64,000 bases of DNA from Plasmodium malariae (lineage: Eukaryota; Apicomplexa; Aconoidasida; Haemosporida; Plasmodiidae), in the NCBI RefSeq assembly GCF_900090045.1, contig NW_021638312.1, positions 246,301 through 310,300 of the forward strand, written 5' to 3'. A program made the translations under genes and the position numbers. Below the pieces are notes generated by a model. The model had not been told where the DNA came from, searched no databases, and saw only the letters and a list, made by a program, of their open reading frames with translations. Below are positions 42,811-53,589 of the stretch, one piece after another. The number at the start of each line of letters is the position of its first letter. The first letter of the stretch is position 1.

Positions 42811-44419
42811 GGTAAGTTATTTAATTATGTATTTTATTTTTTATTTATATAGTTATAAAAATCTCAAAATAAGCCAAAGAAATAGAAGAAAATTATATCA
42901 AAATCCAGTTATAATTAATATTTTGTAATCATATACAATTTTTTCATTTATTTAAGAAACATTTGCAATATACTTAATGAAGCTATGCTTAAAAAATATT
43001 GTTCTCTATTAAAAATTTTTCCTTATACAGAATATGTATTATACAAAGATATGTTGATATTTTAAAGGAAACATCATGTACTAAATATTTTTAACAGTTA
43101 CTATGTTCTATATTTGATTTAGTATTGTAATTTATTTTAAAATAATTTAGTTTTTTGATATTACATATATATATAATATATTCTTCATGATTCAAATAAA
43201 TGTGATATTAGCATTGCTATATATTCACTAAAAAATATGTGTTTTCTACTTATATATTATACTCGAAAATGTTTCTCATAGATATTTACTATAAAAAATG
43301 ATTGTTTAATTTAATATATAAAATCACAATTAATGTAACTTTACTAATCTAATGAGATAATTTATATTTTTAACAATTATTATTTTTTTAATGACTACAT
43401 GTGATCATATAAATGATTTCTTTTAAAAGCTAATTATATATTACTTCTAATATTTACGTTGTTTTTCATTTAATAAAAACAAAATCGTTTGTTTTTTTAC
43501 TGTTACTTATATTTTTTAATTAAAAGTAATCATAACAATTTTAGTTTTTAAAAAAATTATTATGAAACATGAGTTTTTAATAGATTATTTGAAGAATACT
43601 TTGATAGATTTTTAGATTTATTTTTTATAGTACAAATATGAAATTATAAGTAAAATATAATGATATTCTCCTTTAAAAATTGAATTATTAATAGAGTATT
43701 AGCAATATTAGAATTCTTAAATCTTTACAATTATATTAGTAGCTTAAATAACATTTCGAAATTTATATTTTATCTTATGTAATTGTTAGAATTAATTCTT
43801 TTTTATAAAAATTGCTTAAATATATACTATAAATATAATGATAACAAAAAATTATATTCATTTTTACAATTCGAATAATTAAAAAACTACTTTCTTCTAA
43901 TACGATTATTTATGTGTTCATGCAGATGATATATTTATACATTATAGGTTTATTATATTTTTATTATAATTTTTCTAAATAAACATATTAACTTAAAAAG
44001 AACAAATACGTACATAAAAGTAGGAACGTTTCATTTAACAAATAATAATTTAATTTTTATCCAATTAAGAGCCATATCCACCAAAAATAATTTGGACTCT
44101 ATGAAAAATCAGTCTTTATATATCCTCGAAATTTATACTTTTACGGCATATTAGTGGATTCGTTGTAAATTTGATTTCTTACTTGTATTAAAGACAAAAA
44201 TATTACTTATATGTTTATCTAGTTACCAGTTTAAAATTTACAAATAAAATGGAAAGTTATAAAATTGTAGTTTTCTTTATAATTATTTTTATTTTATTGT
44301 TATAATAATTAAAATTTTTTTACAAATAATTATATTTTCTAGAATATAATTTTAAAAAATTTAGAATTATTAATAAGAAAACATCACTGAAATCGGTAAT
44401 ACTTCTACTAGGAGTAAGT

Positions 44420-44842
44420 ACAATGTATTATCTATATTCTCTACTATCTATATTCTATATATACACCATATTCAAAATATTATGAAATCATATATTTGCT
44501 TTTTTATTTTATTTTGAAAAGAATTAATACAATAATTATTTACTATATTAAATAAATTTTGTATGTTGAATATTTATTAATGAACTCAGTTTATATTTTT
44601 TAATTAAATCTATTTTTTTATAAATATTATTATGATATAATCTTTAGAGTTTATATTTGAAATTATTTTTTCTATCTCTGTAGAAAAAGAAATTGTAGTT
44701 ACATATTTTTAATATAATTTTAAGAAGAAATAATGAAAAACTAATTAAATAAATGATAATAGCGTTTTTTTAATTAAAGGAATATTATATTATTTTTAAT
44801 TATATCCTTGATCTGTATATTACCGCATTAACGATTTACATT
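44420..44842 (+). promoter_or_regulatory. Shared 5' flank of fam-type genes
   Basis: Contains 'tattatctatattctctac' (about 44426) with a second 'ctatattctatatata' just after, and 'tatgttgaatatttattaatgaa' (about 44561-44583). Order and spacing match the flanks before 1615, 10161 and 62440. Likely promoter and 5' UTR. Confidence 0.4.
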
Positions 44843-45826
44843 ATGGAACGAAAAATTAAGACACTGTTATTTATTAAAATTTATGCTTTTGTGTTTATAA
44901 GTTGGATATGTCATTTTTACACTTATATGGTTATGATAGTTTTATTTAAATATGTATATATTATTTATATTTTGGAGTTTTATTTTTTTCAAGATTTTAT
45001 CTTAGTGTGAATTTATTCTTTTGATTAAATAATAAATTTTTTTTTGCTTTTTCAGAGTAAGCAAAACAAATATTTGGTTGAGTGCTACAATCATCATAGA
45101 AAAATATATGCAAGAAACTATCGTTTACTGGCGAAATATAAGCAGGATAATGATTCATTTATTGTATGTTTAGAGGAAGAAATACCAAATAGATTAAACG
45201 ATAAAAAAAATATATCTAATAGTGAAAAATTGGTCTCAGGAGAAAAGAAACAGTCAAATCGAAGTTTCCCAATAAATGTAAAAGGCCATAAAAAATATAT
45301 GAAAAATAAATCTTGGATATTTGAAACTAAACAATATTCTCATATGGAAAAAAAAATATTCAAAGAACTAGATTATGTAGATTTTCTTAAAAACAACAGA
45401 ACAATAAGTGATAATACTTATAAAAAAATAATATATAAAAAATTCGGATTGCGATTTGCTTTACCTATATTACTATTTTTGGTCTTATCAATATCATTTG
45501 TGTTAGATTTTTTTTGGGGATATGGGATGTTTGTGCGTTTGTTTAGATTAATAAAAACGTACTCAGGAGGCGGATGGATGAAAGAATTAACTTTAAAGTT
45601 GTGGAATTCCCCTTTTAGATGGTTATTTGTAGGTCAAAATGCGCTTAAGGAAACAAGTAAACCTAATGCCCGCACTTTATATATAAATATTGTTTCAGAG
45701 GGTTTTTGTGGATTTTTTATATATTTTGTACCTTTTATTATATTAGGTATCATACTTATTTTAGGGATTATTTATTATCATAAGAAAGTTAAAAAATATG
45801 AAAAAATGAAGTTTACGAAAAGATAA
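44843..45826 (+). CDS. fam-m exported protein
   Basis: Exon 1 is 44843-44929 (MERKIK, 29 codons); exon 2 is 45056-45826 after CTTTTTCAG; phase 0; 285 residues. The donor is GTTATGA, unlike the GTATAAT or GTATGAT of most siblings. RLLAK begins at residue 52 in ARNYRLLAKYKQD. The fam-m block FETKQYSHMEKKIFKELDY and FLKNNRTISDNTYKK is well kept. Membrane segments are at about 160-183 and 247-269, separated by a loop of about 63 residues that is Trp- and Gly-containing and has a single Cys near the second segment. The tail is YYHKKVKKYEKMKF. A fam-l lies 3.5 kb downstream on the same strand, so the two could be a fam-m/fam-l doublet. Function unknown. Confidence 0.88.
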
Positions 45827-48800
45827 AATGAATTATAAAAAAATATTTTTCTTTCTGCGATGAAAACTTCAATGTGAGCTAATATGTGCATTATCTTGAA
45901 TGGCACATGTGATATGTATGTTCATAATTGAACATATCTTATAAAAGGTTGTACATGTAAAAGGTCTCATTAATACACATTAGTAAAAAGAATTTCCCTT
46001 ATTTTTTTGTTAATTTTAATGTTTTAATTTTTTCAATTTGTATTTATTGCTTAAGCTTAATTGATTATTTTTGACTTAATATATACGCTTGTGTATTTCC
46101 ATATATTGCTATGGAAGATATCTACTTCTTTGTTGTAATTAATTAATATTAGGACAATTTATTTATTATGTTATATGTCTTGTGTAAATTTATATTTTAA
46201 CTATAAATAATAATTCTTCATATTATTCTATCTTTTACTAGTCTAAAATGAATATTTGTTTACTTATTTTGGAAAACGTTTGATAAGAATTAAATTAAAA
46301 ATATATGTATCTTGTTTTATTTTAAGTGACATGGAACTAATAAATATATATATTACATAAAAGCGAACATAAAATTTATTATATAAAATACGTTTTTTGT
46401 GATATATATTATAAAGCAATTTTATTGTAAAGCGCTTTTCAAAGTATTTATAATTTTTTTTTGCATGATATAAAAAATAAAATAAAAATATATAATAAAA
46501 TATCTTTATTAATTTTAGGGTACTTATAATAGTTCAATATTTTAGCAATTTTAAATATTTACAATTAAGTGGATAGTTACTCTGTTTTATAATTTTTGTA
46601 TTTTTTTGAACTGTGGTGTTAATTCAGTATAGGAAAAATTAATTGTATATACACTATATAGAATACATATAAGCAAATATACTATATATTTTTTTAATCT
46701 TTTATGTTATTAAAAGATTAAATTAATGAGTTAAACGTAATGAATTCTTAATGTATAATATGCATAAATACAATTTCTTTCATAATGGTAAAATATTAAG
46801 TATATTTTTATATAAGTAAAATTATAAATTATCTTTAAAGGTAATAAAAAAATATATAATTTTTCTACATTCGTATAGTAACGTGAAATTATTTTTATTT
46901 TGTATACTTCCTAATTTTATATGTATATTAATATGTTATGTAAATAGTTAATATTATTTTGAAGATATATAAAAATGTATGTAGTTTATATTGAAAATTG
47001 CTAATTAATTTATATCAATAATATTTCTTTTTTAAATGAAATGAAATTAAAAAAAAATTATTTATCTATAAACAATTCATAAATATATTACTTTGTTCTT
47101 TTTGATGACTTGGGTTTTAATTATATCTATTAAAAATATTTCTGCATTTTTTTGTATAAATTTTTTGTGTAATAATTTTATATTAGGTATAAGGAGGAAT
47201 TTTTAAGTGTTAAAAAATAAAAAAATACAGAAAAATTTCCGTTATAAATGTAAAAGTATGCTAATTAATTTTATACTATAAAAATGAAGGAAAAAAATTG
47301 AATTATTCTAAATTCCTATATAATAGAAAACATTATCAAGTAAAAATACAATATATTAATATAAATAACATATTTATAATTTAGGCTTGCACAAAATAAT
47401 TCTGTATCTATAGATAAATGTAATAATGTTACGACGTTAATAAGAATATATATATAAGATAACAATTCACCTATGTTATACATATTAAAGAAGTAGAAAA
47501 ATAAATATTTTTTAAGAAAATTTATATATTTCTTTAATATTTCTTAATTTAGAAAAAACTGGAATATTTAAAAAAAAAGGTTAAAAAAATATTTTTAAAT
47601 TACAAATTTAATTAAAACAAAGAATAGCTATTTATAATTAATTGTTATGAGAGTGTATATGTTGAAGCTTTCTAGTTTTTACTAATTAATTTTATATTAT
47701 ATATATGTATTATTTTACATTTTAAAATTTTGGTGCCTTATATTTAATATAAAAGTATTAGCTATAAGAATAAACGTTAAACGAGGAATCGTCGTAGTAG
47801 ATGTTGGTACATAAACAGGAGTTTTAATAAATGTCGTGACAAGTGTATAAATAATGAAAAACTATAAAAATACCATACTAATATAATTTGTATTGTTTTA
47901 AGTTTTTTTTATTATTTAATTATTTACTTGGATAAATAATATTTATTGAAGAGAACAATAACAAAATGTTATATTTCAGGTGATTAAAATAATTCTCCGC
48001 GTTTGCCAGGTTTTCATAATTCTCATTGTTCAGTTTACAATTCAAAAAGAATATAAATATTCAGTTATAATATAATTTTAGTTCTAATTATATTTTTCGT
48101 GCAGTATTTATTGTTCATACACATATGTCAATTTATTATACTAAACATTTAAGATATGTTCTTGACTTTATGTATTTCCAATGTAATAAAAAAAAAAATA
48201 GCACTATCCTTAAAAAAATAATATAAAAACTACTAATTCATACATTTAAGTAATATACAATGTTATTCATTCTTATTTGTAGTGTCAATATATACATTAT
48301 ATAAATTACATATATATAAATCAATATAAGTATCATTAAACTAATGTTTACGCAAATAACATTGTTGTAACAATTTTATATTTAAGAATTTTTTTTTTTT
48401 TTCTTACTGTATTACTATTTCCTCTAATTATATGTGTAATTAAAACAAAATTATAAAATTAAATAGATTAACATAAATATTTTTAATTTAGAAATAATTA
48501 TACATATTAATCTTAATTAAATATAGTAATTTTATAAAGTTATTGTACAAAAATAAAAAATTAGTTCGTATTTGCTTTTAGAGTACGTATTTTTTAAAAT
48601 ATTAGGCAGTGTATAAATTGTTCTTTATTTTAAAAACCTTATATCCAGTAGAATATTAAACTTAAAATGGAACTAATACATATGTTATAATCAAGGTAAT
48701 ACGATATATGGTTTCTTTCATTTAATGTTATTATTATTATTATTATATTATAATATTTGATTTAAAAAAACATTTTTTTCTAAAAATTAATGTTTACAAA

Positions 48801-48867
48801 ATTAGAATAATACATAGGATTACATCCTTAAAATTTGCAATAATTATTTTAGTATACAGAGGGATAT
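45827..48867. other. AT-rich spacer between fam-m and fam-l
   Basis: No intact gene. A possible pir relic on the - strand (47740-48062) is listed separately; the rest is AT-rich with no signal I can name. Confidence 0.45.
47740..48062 (-). other. Possible pir gene relic
   Basis: On the - strand a short frame near 48035-47950 reads NCKLNNENYENLANAENYF, with ordinary codon use and G/C content above the surroundings. About 100 bases further a second frame reads TFIKTPVYVPTSTTTIPRL followed by a hydrophobic stretch. The order (Cys and LNN element, then a polar Pro/Thr linker, then a membrane-like segment) parallels the end of exon 2 of the intact pir gene at 17914-18588. No tail exon is found and the parts are not in one open frame. 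STP1 or chance are alternatives. Confidence 0.25.
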
Positions 48868-49296
48868 ATTATATATATATTCTCTACATTGTGGATAATG
48901 GATAAACTCGATATTTGAATAAAGAAGGCATAACATATTTATTTCTTAGTTTATTCTTAAATTTATTAATAAAATTATTATTTAGTTAGTACTCTACAAT
49001 AAGTAAATTATATATTTTAAACATTTGTGAATAAATTTATATCATTTAGTTTTAATGAAATTTATTTTTTATTTAAATAATATTAAGATAAAAATAATAT
49101 AATTTGTTTTTAAAGTCATTTTGCATTGTATATGTGATAAAATCAATTATAACTATATATAGTTTGTAATGTATTTATGAAAGAATAACAAATATAAATT
49201 TTTATATAAATATAGAATCTTTTGGTATTAGATGCATGTTCCATTATTATCAATTTGCTTCTTTTAGAATACATTTAAATATTAAATATCTATATA
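48868..49296 (+). promoter_or_regulatory. Shared 5' flank of fam-type genes
   Basis: Has 'atatattctctac' (about 48875), 'ttatatattttaaacatttgtgaat' (about 49009-49033), 'aatattaagataaaaataatataat' (about 49079) and 'tttttaaagtcatttt' (about 49109). The 13616-14014 flank shows the same series. Likely promoter and 5' UTR. Confidence 0.4.
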
Positions 49297-50169
49297 ATGA
49301 ATCAAAAAATTATGTTGTTCCTTTTTATAAAGATTTCTACATTTATACTTTTAACATGGATATACGATTTTTACAGTGAGCTGGTATGATAATATAATTT
49401 AAAGATATTTGCATTATTTATATTTTTAATGTTTTATTTTATTAATAATTATTTCTAGAGCGAACTATGTATCGTTTAAACAACAAATATGTGTAATTTT
49501 TTATTTTAGAGTACGTTTAACAAATTTATCGATAAAAACTATAACCTTAGTAAAAAATTAGATACAAGAAATTATCGATTACTGGCAAAATATAAACTGA
49601 ATAATCATTCAAATAATGTGGGTTTAAAACAAAAATTTGAGGATAATGAAGCAAATAAACAAAGAGATTTATCTAATAATAAAGTAGGAACTAATAGAAA
49701 AAATAATCAATCACATAAATGTTTATTGAATAAAGCACAATATTACACAGAAGTTATAGATTATAATAATGGAATGTTTGATGGAAAACATTTTCATTTT
49801 CAAAAGAAATGGGTAAAAAAAAGGGACTTTGATACTTTTCTTGCAAAGAAGAAGAGAATTGGTGATATATCTTTAAAAAAAATAAAATTTAGAAGTTATA
49901 AATTTGGAATTTTCATATTTCTTGTTTTTTTTCTATTGGGAATAGGATTACCGGTATCCAGTGCATTTTGGCCTTCCGATGGTAGTGGCACAGAAAATAA
50001 TATTTTATCTTTTCTTGAAAGTAATCTAGGTTTAGGTAATAAAGGAAATGCTTATATATTATTATTTGCAGTAACGTTCATTATGTTGGCAGTCTTGATT
50101 ATAATAGCTACTTATAAGATCTTAAGAAATAATGAAAAATATCAAAAAATTAAGTTGATGATGGAGTAA
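49297..50169 (+). CDS. fam-l exported protein
   Basis: Exon 1 is 49297-49383 (MNQKIM, 29 codons, donor GTATGAT); exon 2 is 49510-50169 after TTATTTTAG; phase 0; 248 residues. RLLAK begins at residue 52 in TRNYRLLAKYK. The fam-l signature is strong: LLNKAQYYTEVIDYNNGMF, DGKHFHFQKKW, then a basic KKxFDTFLAKKKRI block. Membrane segments are at about 159-178 and 211-232 with a short loop of about 33 residues rich in Ser, Gly and Asn. The tail is NNEKYQKIKLMME. In exon 1 the usual C23-H24 after Trp21 is replaced by Tyr-Asp. The first 36 codons of exon 2 lack a start-like codon, so the N-terminus is easy to miss. Follows a fam-m on the same strand. Function unknown. Confidence 0.88.
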
Positions 50170-53100
50170 AATGAACAATAAGTAATTTTAACTTTCGTAT
50201 AAATTAATTATTAATAGAATATATTTTATGTAATATCTATGCTGTTATATACGTTGTAGTATTATTTATTATATATATAATTTTATAAATACACATGTGT
50301 ATAAGGTATCATTTTTGCACGAAGATTAATAAATTAAGTTTTTATCTTTTTTGTAGATTTAAATGTTTTAATGATTTTCATTTTGTACTATAAATTGTTG
50401 TTTCAAAATAGATAAATATTATTGCTTAATACATATATTTGTATATTAAAAGCAGATTGATATTAACTGTGTGTGAATTGTATCAAAATAAATATATAAT
50501 AAAAAAATTAACGTACTTTAAATTATCCTATATTACAATTGATCTTTTAAATGAAAAATACTTATGCTCTATTTTTTACCTTGTTCAATTCTAAAATAAT
50601 TAAAGGTAGACGTGACGACTAAGTTACTTTGTTGATATTATGTTGAAAATAAAAATGTTTATTTTTGTATATAATCAAACGAAGTGAATGTATTATGCTA
50701 CATTATGTATATTTTACTCAAAAAAAAAATCATAACTTTTATTATATAAAATAAGTTTTATTAGAAATATATTATAAAATATATTTATTACTTAAGTCTT
50801 TTTAACAAACTTCTTTTTTTTTTTTTAATGGAAGAATTGGGGAATTATAAATATATAATGAAATAATATTATTTTTTCGAATGGATTATTTATAGTTGTT
50901 TACTAATATATATATTCTAGGCAATTAAAATTAAATGAAAAATTATAGTTATTTATTATTTTATTATTGTGACTAGTTGTGACAATAATATAGTTTTGAC
51001 AAATTTTCTTAAATATATCTTATACAGAAATATACATATATTCATAAATGTACTATATATTTCTATTATTTTTTTTAATATTTAAAGAATATATTAATAT
51101 ATTAAATTTAAATAGATACCAATATATAATATGTTGAAATTATATCCATTTTCCTTATTATGTGCGTTATAATTAATATATTATTATATTTACAGCAATA
51201 TATTATATTAGAAGTGATATAATAAATGTTGGCAGAGGTTTATTAAGAATTCATGATAAATCTTAATTCATGTTCTTATATTTAATGTAGAATAGCTCAT
51301 AAAATTATTCTTATAAATGCAATTTATTATTACCAAAAAAATCTTAAGGTAATATAGATATGTTTTATCATATTTGAAAAATAAAGTGTAACAGTTATAT
51401 TATTTTGATTAAAATGAAATAAAATTCGGGTTAATAATAAAACAAATAAACATTAAAAATTATCATTACCCACGAATCAATTCTTAGAATATGTATTCAT
51501 TTATAATTCTTTTTTGTTTATCAACACAATGATAATTTTTAAGAACAGAAAAATATAGTAGTAAAAGAGAACAAAAAGAATGAAATTACTATTTCATATT
51601 ATAAATAAATGTATCCTTTCCATATTCCGTGTAATTTAATAAAAATTGTCTTATTTGAAATTATAAAAAAAAAAAAAGAAATGTTATTTTTTTTATTAGT
51701 ATTTTTATTCAATGAATTGTCTTTTTTTCACGAATAATTCAGAAGATAATATAATTATTAAAATAAGTACTTTTGAAAAATTATTCTGCTACGGATATTC
51801 GATGCTTCTTCTTTTATTATAGTACTATTATTAATATAAATAATATAAATATTTTCGCATTTTATCAAATTTTTTTATTTATAATATTATTGTGTCTTTC
51901 TTTAATTTTAAAATATGTTTCTTTAAATAAAATAGACATTTTGAAAAAATACAAAATATATTTTGGAATCTATATAAGCATTAATATAATGACATTTACA
52001 TCAATTTATAATTGTTTTTATAGGTTTATGTATGATAATATTGTTTTAGAATGATTAATTTTTAATATATATTTAATATACTCGCAATAGTTTTAAGAGA
52101 TTATACGTAAACTAAAAAATGTATTGGAATTCCATTTAAATAATATAAAAGAGAACGTCAATATATGTTGTGTTTGTAATGTACGCTTTATATTAATTAA
52201 ATATGTATATACTCTTTATCTTATGTGGTAGAGCATAAGAGTATTTATTGAAAAGATAATTATGTATGTTATAATACTATAATATAAAAGAACTTTCGTT
52301 TTTTTAATGGTAATATAATGTGATAATATCTAAATTCAAATGATTCTATTAACGATCTGTGAAACTTGGATTATGCGTATATTATTAATTAAAGAAAATT
52401 ATTTGCTAAATAAAATATTATTAATATATAATAATATATTTTTTTTATATATTATAAGGATATAATATTAAGAAAAATTAATATATGTATTTTGTATATG
52501 ATTTTATTACCCTCTTGTGATAATTATAATAAATAAGAAAAATATATTTTTTTTAATTTTAATTATTAATATTATTCCTGAATTAATTATATTATCGAAA
52601 CAATAAACAAAATGGGGTTGTAATATTATTTGCTTAATAAAAAGAATTAAATAGAAATTTATAATATACGTATTTTTATGGTATATGGTAACAGCAAAAA
52701 ATTATTATATATCAAAATGTATCTTATACTTTAGCACTATAAGACAAATATTATTTTATTTTATAAATTTAAATATATATATACAGTTATAATAGAAAAA
52801 TATTATGAAAAAGAAAAATATTCAGTAATCTTATTAACTAAGATGAAAAATTAAAAGAATTATTCTGTAATTACAAAAATCAAAAAAAAATAAAAAAAGA
52901 TGAAAGTCAAAATATATAAATTATCATTAAAGCGTAAATGAAAAGTAAGTCAATATTTTTTATTAACATAACATAATATAAATAAAATTTTAAGTTTAAC
53001 TGAAAGAGAAAAAATAAAAGATATATAATATTTTTTAAAATTTCTACGAAATAATTATATGTTCTTTCATTTCCTTTTTGTTTTAAAAAATGTTGAAGCT

Positions 53101-53589
53101 TATGAATTTAGTACTTTTTAATTTACATACATATTCATATTTAACTTTTATCTTTTTGATTTCATAAAAATATTTAAAAATTATTATATTTGCTTTTTTT
53201 TATTTTTCAAAATATTAATTTTTCCTCCAACCTTTTTGGAAAATATTAATATTAATTTATATATAGATATATTTATTAGAGTTTTGATACATATATTATG
53301 TTAGGTATTAATATAACTTTATAATAGTTATTATTACATAAATTAAAATAAGTATATATAATATTCATATTTTTAAGATAACTGTATTAAAAATTTTACA
53401 TTTCACATCTAATTTCCCCTTCTATATTACTCATTAATTAATAAACTTTTATTAATGATCCCTTTAGATTTCGCAAAGTGTATGAAATATGTTTTATAAG
53501 CATCATCCGATTATATATAAATATCGTTCTATTATTTTTTGGATGTGAATTATGAATTTATAGAATGTATTTTTCCAAATTTAATAAGA
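50170..53589. other. AT-rich spacer between fam-l and STP1 (convergent)
   Basis: Both flanking genes end toward this stretch. The longest frame, 51773-52054, begins at TTG, is I/F/Y-rich and shows no family motif, so I do not call it a gene. No RNA or repeat array is evident. Confidence 0.5.

Larger units (their letters stand above)
34502..44419. other. Long gene-free spacer (about 10 kb)
   Basis: The first 60 bases hold the shared 3' flank ('aagtctttaatatgaatt' near 34537). The middle (about 36.9-39.9 kb) is less AT-biased and described separately. Frames at 38886-39080 (-) and 40846-41043 (+) lack any family signature. A possible gene relic is at 42250-42810. No RNA gene was recognised. 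Confidence 0.45.

Noticed and set aside
51773..52054. 93-residue hydrophobic frame
   Set aside because: Starts at TTG, is dominated by I, F, Y and L as any AT-rich frame would be, and shows no family signature.
52220..52300. tRNA-like 'gtggtagagcataag' string
   Set aside because: No acceptor stem, anticodon arm or T-arm consensus can be drawn around it.
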